Source: Roseibium sp. Sym1 (GTDB lineage Bacteria; Pseudomonadota; Alphaproteobacteria; Rhizobiales; Stappiaceae). From it: a DNA stretch of 64,000 nucleotides. The stretch spans positions 5,368,501-5,432,500 of the forward strand of contig NZ_CP114786.1 in the NCBI RefSeq assembly GCF_027359675.1, in the 5' to 3' direction. The notes beneath the pieces are model-generated. The model had not been told where the DNA came from. It made no database searches and saw nothing but the letters and a program-made list of their open reading frames with translations. The position numbers were made by a program, and so were the translations under genes. Each line of letters starts with the position of its first letter. Position 1 is the stretch's first letter. This document shows, piece by piece, positions 8,601 through 18,658 of the stretch.

Positions 8601-9923
8601 TCAATTCAGTTTTTCGATCCGGATCATCTGCGGCTGCTCCGCCAGTACACCCTTGGACATGACGACGTCCAGAGCCTCCTTGATCGCGACTTCGGTCGTT
8701 TCATACGTGATCAAGATGACAGGCTGAGGCATGTCCGCATCAAAACTCGCCGGCATGTCGTCCCTGGCGTGCCGTTTCTGGACGATCGACTCGAGCGAGA
8801 TTCCGGCTTCCCCCATGCACCGGGCGATCTCGGCAAACGCACCCGGCCGGTCATAGACCGACAGCCGGATGTAATAACCACCTTCATGCATGCGCATCCG
8901 CGCGCGATTGTAGTCCTTCAGGTCCGCAGCCGGCATGCCCAGCACCGGGGTTTCATCCCCGCGCGCTATATCGGCAATGTCCGCGACGACCGAAGACGCC
9001 GTCGCGTTTCCGCCGGCCCCCGGTCCCACCAGAACGATTTCTCCGACATAATCACCATCGACCGCGACGGCATTCAGCACACCATCAATACGGGCGATTG
9101 CCGACGTCTTGGGCACCATCGTCGGATGAACCCTTTGTTCGATGCCGGTTTCCGTGCGCTGCGCAACTCCCAGAAGCTTGATACGAAATCCGAGATCGTC
9201 CGCTGCCTGGATGTCGGCGGTCGTGATCGACGTGATCCCTTCCATGTAGATATCGTCGTCGGCGATCTTCGTGCCGAACGCCAGACTGGTCAGGATGGCA
9301 AGCTTGTGAGCGGTATCGTTGCCTTCGATGTCGAAGGTCGGATCTGCTTCGGCATATCCGAGGCGCTGAGCATCGGCGAGACAGTCCTTAAAGCTGATGC
9401 CGTCGGCCTCCATGCGCGTCAGGATGTAGTTGCAGGTGCCGTTCAGGATGCCATAGACGCGGCTGATGTCATTGCCTGCCATGGATTCGCGCAGCGTCTT
9501 GACGATCGGAATACCACCGGCAACGGCCGCCTCGTAGTTCAGACAGGCACTGTTGGCTTCGGCAAGGCCCGCCAGATCCACGCCGTGCCTGGCCAAGAGC
9601 GCCTTGTTCGCGGTCACGACGTGCACGCCGCGCTTGAGTGCAGCGCGCACGCTGTCCTCGGCGGGACCGTTGTCGCCGCCAATCAGTTCGACGAATATAT
9701 CGATATCGGCCTTTTCCGCCATTTCGACGGGATCGGTGAACCAGTCGAAACCCGACACATCGATGCCCCGGTCCCTGGTCCTGTCTCTTGCACTCACCGC
9801 AGTAACCGCCACGGCCCGGCCGGATTTGCGGGCAATCTGCCCACCATGTTTGGACAGGAGCTGTACAACGGCGGCCCCCACGGTGCCAAGACCGGCGACG
9901 CCTACTTTCAGTGCTTCAGCCAT
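8601..9923 (-). CDS. hom: Homoserine dehydrogenase
   Basis: NAD(P)H-dependent reduction of aspartate semialdehyde to homoserine, leading to threonine and methionine. The N-terminal Rossmann motif is GVAGLGTVGAAV. The catalytic domain has YGILNGTCNYIL and EADPTFDIEGNDTAHKLAIL. The last 80 or so residues (YYIRLSVYDRPGAFAEIA..) form an ACT domain, typical of the feedback-regulated monofunctional enzyme. 440 residues, normal length; no fused aspartokinase. No strong ribosome-binding site is visible before ATG 9923. It lies between an aminotransferase gene and glpX on the same strand. Confidence 0.96.
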   Translation of the reverse strand: MAEALKVGVAGLGTVGAAVVQLLSKHGGQIARKSGRAVAVTAVSARDRTRDRGIDVSGFDWFTDPVEMAEKADIDIFVELIGGDNGPAEDSVRAALKRGVHVVTANKALLARHGVDLAGLAEANSACLNYEAAVAGGIPIVKTLRESMAGNDISRVYGILNGTCNYILTRMEADGISFKDCLADAQRLGYAEADPTFDIEGNDTAHKLAILTSLAFGTKIADDDIYMEGITSITTADIQAADDLGFRIKLLGVAQRTETGIEQRVHPTMVPKTSAIARIDGVLNAVAVDGDYVGEIVLVGPGAGGNATASSVVADIADIARGDETPVLGMPAADLKDYNRARMRMHEGGYYIRLSVYDRPGAFAEIARCMGEAGISLESIVQKRHARDDMPASFDADMPQPVILITYETTEVAIKEALDVVMSKGVLAEQPQMIRIEKLN

Positions 9924-10130
9924 GCGGAAAAAAGTCCAGTTCTAATCAACAAGAGATCGAGGTGTGCAAAGGCATCAGGACCCGGTGGTGCACTGACCTG
10001 GCTGCCATGGCGAAACGTCTCCCTGGCAAGACAGCGACCGGAGAAAGGGCCTTCCTCCTCCGGCACGCTCTCTTCCTGAACGGGAGTGCATTCCAACCAG
10101 ACAATGGCAAGTCCGAAGTCCCCAAAAACC

Positions 10131-11339
10131 TTAGAGCGGGATGACGTTGTGCAGCTTTTGATCCGCGGTTTCAAGGAAGCGGCGGATATTTCTCGCCGCC
10201 TGGCGGAGCCGCTGCTCGTTTTCGACCAGTCCGATACGCACGTATTCATCGCCATGTTCACCGAAACCGATGCCGGGCGCGACCGCCACTTCCGCGCGCT
10301 CGAGAAGCAGCTTGGAATATTCCAGACTGCCGAGAGAACGGAATTTTTCCGGGATCGGAGCCCAGCAGAACATGCTGGCCTGGGGCGCCGGAATATGCCA
10401 GCCCGCGCGGCCGAAGCTCTCGACCACGACATCCCGCCGCCGCTTGTAGGTTTCGCGGGTCTCGCGGATACAGTCTTCAGGCCCATTGAGCGCAGCGGCC
10501 GCCGCGACCTGTATGGGGGTGAAAGCACCGTAGTCCAGATAGGATTTGACCCGTGCCAGGGCACTGATCAGCCGCTCGTTGCCAACGGCGAAGCCCATGC
10601 GCCAGCCGGGCATGGAAAAGGTCTTGGACAACGAGGTGAATTCAACCGTGACGTCCATGGCGCCCGGAACCTGCAGTACCGAAGGCGGTGGCGCGGCTTC
10701 GTCAAAGTAGATTTCCGAATAGGCAAGGTCGGACAGTATGAAAATGTTGTGCTTGCGCGCAAACGCCACGACATCCTTGTAGAAGTCGAGATCCGCGCAA
10801 TAGGCGGTCGGGTTCGCCGGGTAACACAGGATGATGGCAATGGGTTTGGGCACCGAGTGGATGACGGCCCGCTCCAGCGCATCGAAAAAGGACGGTCCCG
10901 GCTCGGCCGGAATGTTGCGTATCGAGGCGCCGGCCATCAGGAACCCGAACGTGTGGATCGGATAGCTCGGGTTCGGGCTCAAGATCACGTCACCTGGGGC
11001 GGAAATTGCCTGCGCCATATTGGCAAAGCCTTCCTTGGAACCCAGCGTCGCGATCACCTGGCTGTCGGGGTCGAGCTTGACGCCGAAGCGCCGGCCATAA
11101 TAGGCGGCCTGTGCCTTGCGCAGTCCCTGGATCCCCTTGGAAGCCGAGTAGCGGTGGGTGCGCGGGTCCTGAACCACCTCGGTCAGCTTGTTGACGATGT
11201 GCTGCGGGGTCGGCAGGTCGGGATTGCCCATTCCAAGATCGATGATGTCCGCTCCGTCCGCTCGCGCCTTCGCCTTCAAGCGGTTGACCTGTTCGAACAC
11301 ATACGGCGGCAGCCGCTTGATCTTGTGGAATTCCTCCAT
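10131..11339 (-). CDS. alaC: Class I/II aminotransferase, AlaC-like
   Basis: PLP-dependent fold-type I aminotransferase of 402 residues. DLGMGNPDLPTP lies at the N-terminus, CYPANPTA supplies the Asn/Pro cofactor-site residues, SDLAYSEIYFDE the Asp/Tyr pair, and SLSKTFSMPGWRMGF the Schiff-base Lys. The closest theme is glutamate-pyruvate aminotransferase AlaC; homologues in this position are often labelled LL-diaminopimelate aminotransferase or simply aminotransferase. AAGGA eight bases before the ATG supports the start. The gene is followed by hom about 207 bases downstream, a conserved alphaproteobacterial pairing. Confidence 0.88.
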   Translation of the reverse strand: MEEFHKIKRLPPYVFEQVNRLKAKARADGADIIDLGMGNPDLPTPQHIVNKLTEVVQDPRTHRYSASKGIQGLRKAQAAYYGRRFGVKLDPDSQVIATLGSKEGFANMAQAISAPGDVILSPNPSYPIHTFGFLMAGASIRNIPAEPGPSFFDALERAVIHSVPKPIAIILCYPANPTAYCADLDFYKDVVAFARKHNIFILSDLAYSEIYFDEAAPPPSVLQVPGAMDVTVEFTSLSKTFSMPGWRMGFAVGNERLISALARVKSYLDYGAFTPIQVAAAAALNGPEDCIRETRETYKRRRDVVVESFGRAGWHIPAPQASMFCWAPIPEKFRSLGSLEYSKLLLERAEVAVAPGIGFGEHGDEYVRIGLVENEQRLRQAARNIRRFLETADQKLHNVIPL

Positions 11340-11605
11340 GGCGCGAATCCTTGCGAGTTAACAATCAGACCTGCACCGATCATCGGGACGACGGCGGCGC
11401 GGCGGGGCCCTTTTAGCAGCCCGGAAAAAAATGTTCACCCGTCTTTGCAGCCCATGCCGCCTAAATTTGTCACTATTTTTGGAACGGTGTTCTCCCGGGC
11501 ACGGGTTCCGATCATCCATGCCTTCGGCTCCGTTCGGAACGGCCTGCCGGGCCGGCCGGTTGCAAACATCTGTTCGCATCGCTGAAGGGTAGAGACGGAT
11601 CTGTC

Positions 11606-12841
11606 TCAGGCGGCGTTTTTGCGCAGTGTCGAAAACGCGGACGGGCTCGAACTTTTCTTGATGGAGCCGCTGGCCGAGAGGTCCAGTGTGACGATTTGCG
11701 CCCTGCCCTGTTTCTTGGCCTTTTCCAAAGCGCGCTCGGCGGTTTCCATGATCTTGGTCAGGCGGGTCGCAACACCGGCGGTGACGACACCCACGCTGAT
11801 GGTGACCACGAGCTTGCCCGCGGAAGCTTCATGGCAGCCAAGCGCAAACCGGCGGCAAAGACGCTGGGCCGTCAGGAGTGCAAGCTCCTTGTCCGTTTCA
11901 GGCAGGAACACGGCAAATTTGGTACCGCCGACATGTCCGCAGATCGCGGTTTCGGCGAGCGTGTCCTTCAGGATACGGGCAAACAGTTGCAGGAGCACGT
12001 CTCCCATCTCCTGGCTGTACTTTTCGTTGACTTCCTTGAACTCGTCCATGTCGAACAGGAGCAGGCTGCAGGTCGAGCTGTCCTCCCGGTTCTGCGCACC
12101 CCAGTCCTCGGCCGCATTCAGGAATGCCCGCCTGTTGGACAGTCCGGTCAGGTCATCCAGCGACGCCTTTTCCCGGAACCGCAACATGGAACGCTCTATG
12201 ACCATGGAGGCCGGCAGAACGATGGTCATGATCATCGAGAACAGCAAGGTGACCAGGAAAACGATCGTGAATCCTTCCGGGAAGGCCGACAGGAACGAGG
12301 GAAAGAGCAGAATGTTCTGGTTCAGGGTAAACCAGATGAAGCCCGCGCATTCGAGCAAGGTTGTCAGACCCAGCAGGCGAACCGAATACAGCCTGTCCCT
12401 GTTTTCCAGGAACGCCATGCCGACCACCCACAGGCCGCTGACGATCAGCGTGCCTTGCACATAGTTGGTGCGCATCAGGAAACTGTCCATGAAGGCGGGA
12501 AACAGACACATGGCGAGCCAACCGGTCGCGACAAACGCAAAGATCCAGAAATGGCCGCGCAAACCCAGGAAGACAGCGAACCCGCTTCGGCGCAACCCCG
12601 TCCCCAGGAGAATCAGAAAATTGGCTGCAATGATGCTGAAGGCATCCGGGATGGTCCCGCGCATGGCAATCAGCACCGTTCCGCAGGCCGCCAGGAACAT
12701 GCCCAGGGACCACATGGCCAGACTGCGCCGGCTGTCCGCATTCCTTGATGGCCAGAACAGATAGAACAGAAACAGGATCACGCTGCCGGCGAATTCGGCA
12801 ATCATCAGGCAGGTGAACAATGTCGGCGTGTCGAGCTTCAT
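11606..12841 (-). CDS. Membrane GGDEF-domain protein with degenerate active site
   Basis: 411 residues: roughly six to seven hydrophobic segments over residues 8-215, then a GGDEF domain from about 225. SLDDLTGLSNRRAF and LLFDMDEFKEVN are recognisable, but the signature is GGTKF (residues 305-309) instead of GG(D/E)EF, and the usual GHxxGD is SQEMGD. Loss of the acidic metal/catalytic residues argues against diguanylate cyclase activity; a sensory, GTP-binding or scaffold role is inferred. It stands alone between alaC (266 bases away) and a small lipoprotein gene, all on the minus strand. Confidence 0.85.
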   Translation of the reverse strand: MKLDTPTLFTCLMIAEFAGSVILFLFYLFWPSRNADSRRSLAMWSLGMFLAACGTVLIAMRGTIPDAFSIIAANFLILLGTGLRRSGFAVFLGLRGHFWIFAFVATGWLAMCLFPAFMDSFLMRTNYVQGTLIVSGLWVVGMAFLENRDRLYSVRLLGLTTLLECAGFIWFTLNQNILLFPSFLSAFPEGFTIVFLVTLLFSMIMTIVLPASMVIERSMLRFREKASLDDLTGLSNRRAFLNAAEDWGAQNREDSSTCSLLLFDMDEFKEVNEKYSQEMGDVLLQLFARILKDTLAETAICGHVGGTKFAVFLPETDKELALLTAQRLCRRFALGCHEASAGKLVVTISVGVVTAGVATRLTKIMETAERALEKAKKQGRAQIVTLDLSASGSIKKSSSPSAFSTLRKNAA

Positions 12842-12947
12842 CTTAAGGAAAAGCCTTGGATTATCGCCGCTAGCCTAGCCTGCAGTCGTAAAAGAATGCT
12901 TATTTGACCACTTCGTAAAAATGCGCATGCACCGGAATAGCTTGCGA

Positions 12948-12989
12948 CCGGAGATTCGTGACCGCGATTCTCCGTTCACGAATCTCCGG
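12948..12989. repeat. Perfect 14-base inverted repeat
   Basis: CCGGAGATTCGTGA at 12948-12961 is matched by its exact reverse complement at 12976-12989 with a 14-base loop. It lies 12 bases beyond the stop of the lipoprotein gene (minus strand) and about 110 bases upstream of the GGTKF protein. It may act as a transcription terminator or mRNA stabiliser, but no U-tract follows. Confidence 0.6.
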
Positions 12990-13000
12990 AAATGCACGTT

Positions 13001-13252
13001 TCACCGCGCCGCCAGTGATTCCAGATACGCCTCCGTGGCTTCCCGATCATTCGGGTTGATCAGCCCCGAAGACTGGCCGACACCGACGGGAGGGCCATAT
13101 CCTTTTGGCGGTGGAACATTTGTGCTGCCCTGCCCCGGATTGGTCTTCAAGGCATCGATGAGCGGGGTCCCCGGCCCCACGGCGCAGCCGGTCGCGAACA
13201 GCAGCAATGCGCCCAAGGCCATGACAGTCCCGGCCTTCTGATTTTTCGTCAC
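13001..13252 (-). CDS. Small putative lipoprotein
   Basis: 83 residues from GTG 13252, which has a strong AGGAGG just upstream; the longer frame to 13339 lacks this. The N-terminus VTKNQKAGTVMALGALLLFATGC is a lipoprotein signal with lipobox ending ATGC, so lipidation and cell-envelope location are likely. The mature part is Pro/Gly-rich (VPPPKGYGPPVGVG) with a short C-terminal helix (REATEAYLESLAAR). No family recognised. It is divergent from phaC. Confidence 0.7.
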   Translation of the reverse strand: MTKNQKAGTVMALGALLLFATGCAVGPGTPLIDALKTNPGQGSTNVPPPKGYGPPVGVGQSSGLINPNDREATEAYLESLAAR

Positions 13253-13487
13253 AAACTCCTCCTCAACCACCTCCCCGGCGTCCATCTCTTTGTCACAAAC
13301 GTACTCTAGCCAGTGAGCCGAACATGCACCGAAATCCAATCGACGGATCCCGAACCTTGTGTCATAAATAGCTGATAGTTCACAATATCAGCGAAAATAT
13401 AACAAGATACGCGATTGAATGGACAAAGGCTCTCTGGCCTTCAAAGGGCCGAACGGGTCAGCAATAAACCGGAGGGAACCCCTGCCT

Positions 13488-15293
13488 ATGGCTGATGACC
13501 GCCAGCATCCCATGTTGCAGTACATTATCAACAATCCCGAAGCCTTTGCCCAGAATCTGGCCAAGACGATCGAGCAGGCCGGCAAGGCGATGGCCGCCTA
13601 TATCGAGCCGCGCGAGCAGGGCAAGATCAAGACGGATTCAACGGATGAATTGACGGGTGTGGTCAAGACGCTGGCGCAGGTCGGCGAATATTGGACATCC
13701 GATCCGCAACGTGCCATCGAGGCTCAGTCACGGCTTTGGAACGGATATATCGACCTGTGGAATTCGTCCCTGAAACGAATGATGGGCGAGCCGTCGGAAC
13801 CGGCAGTGGAGACACCGCCGAAAGACCGCCGGTTTGCCGACCCGGACTGGGAAGACAACCAGTTCTTCGATTTTATCAAGCAGCTCTATCTGATCACCAG
13901 CAAATGGGCCGAGGATATGGTCCATGACGCCCAGGGGCTTGATGAACATACGCGCCACAAGGCCGAATTTTACGTTACCCAGATCGCCAACGCGGTGTCG
14001 CCCTCCAATTTCGTGTTGACCAATCCGGAACTTCTTCGCCTGACGATGGAAAGCAACGGTGAAAACCTCGTCAAAGGCATGCAGCACCTTGTGGAGGACC
14101 TGAAATCGGGCAAGGGCGACCTGAAGATCCGGCAGACGGACCCATCGAAATTCAAGCTTGGTGAAAATCTCGGCAACACGCCCGGCAAGGTGATCGCCCA
14201 AAATGACGTCTGCCAGGTCATCCAGTATTCACCCACGACGGAAGAGGTGCTGAAACGCCCGCTGTTGATCGTGCCGCCCTGGATCAACAAGTTCTACATC
14301 TTGGACCTGAACCCGGACAAATCCTACATCAAGTGGGCCGTCGATCAGGGACATACCGTGTTCGTCATCTCCTGGGTCAATCCGGACGAGCGCCAGGCCC
14401 AGAAGAGCTTCGAACACTATATGAAGGAAGGCATCCTCCATACGCTTGACGTCATCAAGAAGGCCACGCGCCAGTCCGAGGTGAATGCCATCGGCTATTG
14501 CGTCGGTGGCACGCTCCTGGCCGTCACCCTCGCCTATATGGCAAAAATCGGTGACGAGCGGATCAAGACGGCGACCTTCTTCACCACGCAGGTGGACTTC
14601 ACCTTCGCCGGCGACCTGAAGGTGTTCGTCGACGAGGAACAGATTTCACTCCTGGAAAAGCGCATGGCCGAGCAGGGCTACCTGGACGGCTCGAAAATGT
14701 CGTCTGCCTTCAACATGCTGCGCTCCAATGACCTGATCTGGTCCTATGTGGTCAACAATTACCTGAAAGGCCAGGAACCGTTCCCGTTCGACCTGCTCTA
14801 CTGGAATTCCGATTCCACGCGCATGCCGGCGGCCAACCATTCCTTCTATCTGCGCAACTGCTACCTGGACAACAAGCTGTCCAAGGGCGAAATGGAAATT
14901 GCCGGTGAGCGGCTGGACCTGTCCAAGGTCACGATCCCGATCTTCAACCTGGCCACGCGCGAGGACCATATTGCACCTCCGAAATCGGTCTTCCTCGGCT
15001 CGGGGTGCTTTGGCGGACCGGTCGACTATGTTCTTGCAGGGTCCGGCCACATTGCCGGTGTCGTCAATCCACCGGCGAAGAACAAGTACCAGTACTGGAC
15101 CGGTCCGGAGCCCAAGGGCCTTCTGGAAAACTGGCTCAAGAACGCCGAGGAGCACCCGGGGTCCTGGTGGCCCTACTGGGATGAGTGGATCCGTTCCCAC
15201 GACGCCACCACTGCCAAGGCGCGCAAACCGGGAGCCAACCGGATGAAAATCCTGGAGGATGCACCGGGATCCTATGTCATGACGAAGGTGTAA
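13488..15293 (+). CDS. phaC: Class I poly(3-hydroxyalkanoate) synthase
   Basis: Polymerises (R)-3-hydroxyacyl-CoA into polyhydroxyalkanoate at the granule surface. About 601 residues from ATG 13488 ([13 protein letters not shown]), preceded by GGAGGG; the frame is open further upstream but the extension has no such signal. The lipase-like box GYCVGGTL holds the catalytic Cys (residue 338). REDHIAPP supplies the Asp and [12 protein letters not shown] the His. [20 protein letters not shown] is typical of class I enzymes. No phaA, phaB, phasin or phaR is adjacent. The gene is convergent with the GGDEF-EAL gene, 73 bases apart. Confidence 0.96.
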   Translation: MADDRQHPMLQYIINNPEAFAQNLAKTIEQAGKAMAAYIEPREQGKIKTDSTDELTGVVKTLAQVGEYWTSDPQRAIEAQSRLWNGYIDLWNSSLKRMMGEPSEPAVETPPKDRRFADPDWEDNQFFDFIKQLYLITSKWAEDMVHDAQGLDEHTRHKAEFYVTQIANAVSPSNFVLTNPELLRLTMESNGENLVKGMQHLVEDLKSGKGDLKIRQTDPSKFKLGENLGNTPGKVIAQNDVCQVIQYSPTTEEVLKRPLLIVPPWINKFYILDLNPDKSYIKWAVDQGHTVFVISWVNPDERQAQKSFEHYMKEGILHTLDVIKKATRQSEVNAIGYCVGGTLLAVTLAYMAKIGDERIKTATFFTTQVDFTFAGDLKVFVDEEQISLLEKRMAEQGYLDGSKMSSAFNMLRSNDLIWSYVVNNYLKGQEPFPFDLLYWNSDSTRMPAANHSFYLRNCYLDNKLSKGEMEIAGERLDLSKVTIPIFNLATREDHIAPPKSVFLGSGCFGGPVDYVLAGSGHIAGVVNPPAKNKYQYWTGPEPKGLLENWLKNAEEHPGSWWPYWDEWIRSHDATTAKARKPGANRMKILEDAPGSYVMTKV

Positions 15294-15366
15294 CGACAGG
15301 ACACGCCTGCCTTGCGGAGACGATCCGGCCCGAGGCACTCCATCTCGCCGCGCCGGAAGCTGCTGC

Positions 15367-17688
15367 TCAGCCGAAATGCGCGTCCAGAGGTGTCAGTGTC
15401 ATGCCGAGCAGCCTGCCGAACTTGCCGGCGCTCATGGGGCGGCCAAAATGGTATCCCTGAACCACCTCACAGCGGCAACTGGCCAGGAAGGCCTGCTGCT
15501 TGGCGGTCTCGACACCTTCGGCAACGACACATAGCCCGAGTTCCCGCCCCAGCGAGACGATCGCCCTGGCAATGCTGCGGTCGTTCTCGTCATAGTCGAG
15601 ATCGCGTATGAAGCTCCGGTCGATTTTCAGCCTGGTCAGAGGAAAACTCTTCAGCGCCACGAGGCTTGAATAACCGATGCCGAAATCGTCTATGGCCAGT
15701 TTCAGCCCGATGCGCCGGAAATCGTCCATCAGCTCAACCGCCTGATCGGCATTCTGGATCAGAAGACTTTCTGTGAGTTCCAGCTCCAGATAGCTCGCCG
15801 GCAAACCGCTTTCCTCGAGCGCGGCGCGCACATCGGTCACCAGACCGGCGTCGCTGAACTGGCGGGCGGAAACATTGACCCCGACTGTGATCGGCATCAG
15901 TCCCGCGTTCTGCCATTCCCTGTTCTGACGGCACGCTTCTTTCATGACCCAGCGGCCCAGGGGCACGATCAGGCCGCTTTCCTCAGCCAGTCCAATGAAT
16001 TCACCCGGCATCAACCTGCCCAACACCGGATGTTGCCATCTTACCAGGGCTTCGGCGCCAATGATGCGGCCGCTGACGAGATTGTATTGCGGCTGGTATT
16101 CCAGGAAGAAGTCGTTGTTTTCGATGCCGGTCCGCATTTCCTCCAGGAGGGTCAACTTGTTGATGGAGCGTTCGGGACGGGTCGGCTCATAGATTTGAAA
16201 GCCGTTTCTGCCGGACGCCTTGGCAGCGAACATGGCCTTGTCGGCATTTCTGAGCAACTGGGCCGCATTTTCCGCATCGCTCGGGAAACAGGCAGCGCCG
16301 ATGCTGCACGTGACGTGAAAGGACAGGTCACCGATCTGGATGGTTTTGGTGACTTCTTCCTTCAGCCGGTTCATGAAACCCTTGAGCTCAGGCTTCTGGG
16401 CGGCAGCGCCTTCGACGATCAGGACAAATTCGTCACCGCCGAACCGGATGGCCTGGTGTGCGCCGTCATGCACCTCCTTGATCCGCTCCGCAACAATCAT
16501 CAGCACCTGGTCGCCGATGGCATGACCGAAACTGTCATTGACGAACTTGAAATTGTCGAGATCGACAAAGACAACCGCGACCGTTTTGCCGGAGTTCCGG
16601 CACTCCGCGACCTTTTCCTCGAGTTTTGCTTTGAATTCCTGCCGGTTTGGAAGACCGGTCAGGACGTCATGATTGGCAAGATAGCGGATCTTGCGTTCGT
16701 CCCTGTCCCGTTCGACCGCAACGGCTGCCAGACGCGCCGCCTCCAGGGCGAGTTTCAGCTCATGATCTGTCGGGCTGCGCATCTTCTTTGTATAAAGACC
16801 GAACGTGCCGAGAATTTCACTGCCCTTTCCGAAGAAGGGAACGGACCAGCAGGACCGCAATCCGAAGGGCTCAATGAGGTCGCGATAATCCTCCCACAGC
16901 GGATCCTTCATGATATCTTCGACAATGACACTTTCACGCCTGTAAATGGCGGTGCCGCAAGACCCGCTTTTTGGACCGATGTCTATGCCGTCGGTCAAGG
17001 CCACATAATCCTCGTGCAAATTCGGCGCGGCCCCGGCCAGGAGCTTGGTCCCGCTGTCGTCGACAAACATCACCGAACCGAACACGCCGTCGAGCTGGTT
17101 TTCGATCGTTACAACAAGGGTTTCGAGAACCTGGTCAAGTGGACGGCCGGTGGCGATCTGCTGGAGCACCTTGTTTTGCCCCTGCTGCAACAGATCGCCA
17201 CGCTTGCGATCGGTTATGTCGCGCGACAGACCGACAATCCCGACCACTTCGCCCGCATTGTTGCTGACGGGAAACTTGGAGGACGCAAACCACTTGCGTT
17301 TGCCGTTCGCCAGAATGGATGGCTCCTCGAAGTCGATCCGCGGAATGTTCGAAGCCATGATCTCCTGTTCAGCGGCGAAGAATTTTTCGGCCGTTTCACG
17401 GGGATGCAATTCGAGATCCGTCTTGCCGATCAGCTCCGAGGCGTCGTCGAGTCCAATATCGATGGCCACCTGACGGTTCGCCATTACAAACCGGGAGCTG
17501 CGGTCCTTCACATAGATATAATCGGAAACCTCATTGAGCAGTTTGCGAAGCCATTCGCCGTTCAAATTGAGCTGCACAGTCTCCGAAAGCGTTTCAAGGC
17601 GATTCAGCCGGTCGAGTTCCGCCGCCAGGAACGCGAATTCGTTGTTGCCACTGACATCTTCGTAATCCTGGCTTTTTTTCGCGACCAT
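15367..17688 (-). CDS. PAS-GAF-GGDEF-EAL cyclic-di-GMP turnover protein
   Basis: 773 residues, no membrane span, so probably cytoplasmic. Order: PAS about 45-160 (YIYVKDRSSRFVMANR, ending DITDRK), GAF about 175-325, GGDEF about 335-500 with intact RFGGDEF (417-421), EAL about 515-765. The EAL domain keeps AEALVRW (546-548), NVSARQF, ELTES, IDDFGIGYSS, KIDRSFI and VVAEGVET, the residues expected of an active phosphodiesterase. No RxxD inhibitory site precedes GGDEF. It can potentially make and break c-di-GMP in response to a ligand or redox cue sensed by PAS/GAF (inference). Divergent from the gene at 18010 across an AT-rich gap. Confidence 0.93.
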   Translation of the reverse strand: MVAKKSQDYEDVSGNNEFAFLAAELDRLNRLETLSETVQLNLNGEWLRKLLNEVSDYIYVKDRSSRFVMANRQVAIDIGLDDASELIGKTDLELHPRETAEKFFAAEQEIMASNIPRIDFEEPSILANGKRKWFASSKFPVSNNAGEVVGIVGLSRDITDRKRGDLLQQGQNKVLQQIATGRPLDQVLETLVVTIENQLDGVFGSVMFVDDSGTKLLAGAAPNLHEDYVALTDGIDIGPKSGSCGTAIYRRESVIVEDIMKDPLWEDYRDLIEPFGLRSCWSVPFFGKGSEILGTFGLYTKKMRSPTDHELKLALEAARLAAVAVERDRDERKIRYLANHDVLTGLPNRQEFKAKLEEKVAECRNSGKTVAVVFVDLDNFKFVNDSFGHAIGDQVLMIVAERIKEVHDGAHQAIRFGGDEFVLIVEGAAAQKPELKGFMNRLKEEVTKTIQIGDLSFHVTCSIGAACFPSDAENAAQLLRNADKAMFAAKASGRNGFQIYEPTRPERSINKLTLLEEMRTGIENNDFFLEYQPQYNLVSGRIIGAEALVRWQHPVLGRLMPGEFIGLAEESGLIVPLGRWVMKEACRQNREWQNAGLMPITVGVNVSARQFSDAGLVTDVRAALEESGLPASYLELELTESLLIQNADQAVELMDDFRRIGLKLAIDDFGIGYSSLVALKSFPLTRLKIDRSFIRDLDYDENDRSIARAIVSLGRELGLCVVAEGVETAKQQAFLASCRCEVVQGYHFGRPMSAGKFGRLLGMTLTPLDAHFG

Positions 17689-18009
17689 TCTTCAGCCCAT
17701 TTTGACATCACCTCAGTCAGGCATGTAATGATTTTCACCGATTTTCATTAAAGAAACAATGAATTCACCCTTCGAAGACAAAATAAATCCATTCGAACAT
17801 GCCTGCCCCCGAACAACGTGATATCGATTATTGGCAACTCCGATGCAATAATTTCCTATAGTTATTTTTTACAATATTTTACTTTCATATTCCGCCGAAA
17901 TTACTGTCACTAATATCGATTCTCGACCAATCACTCCATAGAAAGCTGATTGCCAAGGGTCCTGCTGACCGGGTATGATCGGGAAACGACGGAAATCCGG
18001 CCCTGACAT
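17689..18009. other. AT-rich divergent intergenic region
   Basis: About 320 bases with no gene between the GGDEF-EAL gene (minus) and the DUF6653-like gene (plus). Clearly AT-richer than its surroundings, especially around 17810-17900. It must hold both promoters, but I cannot assign a convincing pair of boxes. Confidence 0.5.
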
Positions 18010-18627
18010 ATGCAAAGTTCACAACCTCACAGACTGCAGATCTCAAGGACAGGCAATCATGCCGCGTCCGGCGCGCAAACGCCGTCCCTGTTGAAATACG
18101 CCCAAACCGGCAAACCGGCATCGGCAACGGCCGTCCTGTCCAAAGTGCTCGCGCCCGCGGTTTTGTCGCTCGGTTTGTGGTCGAAAGTCTGGTTGGGGGG
18201 CGCATTCGCCGGGCTCCTTTGCCTGGTCGCCCTGATCTTGCTGGTTCTGGCCCCGAAGTTCCCCGGCATGAATATTGTGCGGTTCAACTGGGCACGTCAG
18301 GTGGGCTTCGGTGAAAAGATCTGGCTGAACCGGATGGTCATCCCCGTGCCACAGGGACTGAACTACCGTTTGACCACCCTTTACATGGTGTTCTGGTCGG
18401 GCGTTCTGGTGGCCCTGTGGGGTGGGCTGGCCACCCTGCCTTTGCTGTCGGCAACCGGGCTTGCGGTCGCGTACAGCGCGCAATTTGCCTGTTTCGTCAA
18501 ACTGATCCACCTGTACCGGGTGATGAAGGACAAGTATCCGCTTTACCGGTTCTGGTCGAAGGCAGCGGTCAACGACAACTCCGCGGCGGCGACACATCCA
18601 ACGCACACGAACAAGAAGTCTGCCTAA
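18010..18627 (+). CDS. DUF6653-like membrane protein
   Basis: 205 residues. After a polar N-terminus of about 45 residues come a hydrophobic pair (WSKVWLGGAFAGLLCLVALI), a conserved-looking centre (NWARQVGFGEKIWLNR, then IPVP) and a second hydrophobic region (LYMVFWSGVLVALWGG..), ending in FVKLIHLYRVMKDKYP. This pattern is what I recall of the DUF6653 family; no function is established. The start is uncertain because no good ribosome-binding site precedes ATG 18010, and the first 25 residues may not belong. It stands alone on the plus strand. Confidence 0.65.
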   Translation: MQSSQPHRLQISRTGNHAASGAQTPSLLKYAQTGKPASATAVLSKVLAPAVLSLGLWSKVWLGGAFAGLLCLVALILLVLAPKFPGMNIVRFNWARQVGFGEKIWLNRMVIPVPQGLNYRLTTLYMVFWSGVLVALWGGLATLPLLSATGLAVAYSAQFACFVKLIHLYRVMKDKYPLYRFWSKAAVNDNSAAATHPTHTNKKSA

Positions 18628-18658
18628 ACCGGCTGCCCGTCGCGCGAACGAGGCCAAG

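Noticed and set aside
8544..10079. Plus-strand open frame of 511 codons
   Set aside because: Antisense of homoserine dehydrogenase; a high-GC third-position artefact.
9924..10130. Possible small gene between hom and alaC
   Set aside because: A 77-codon plus-strand frame spans it but has no start signal and overlaps alaC antisense.
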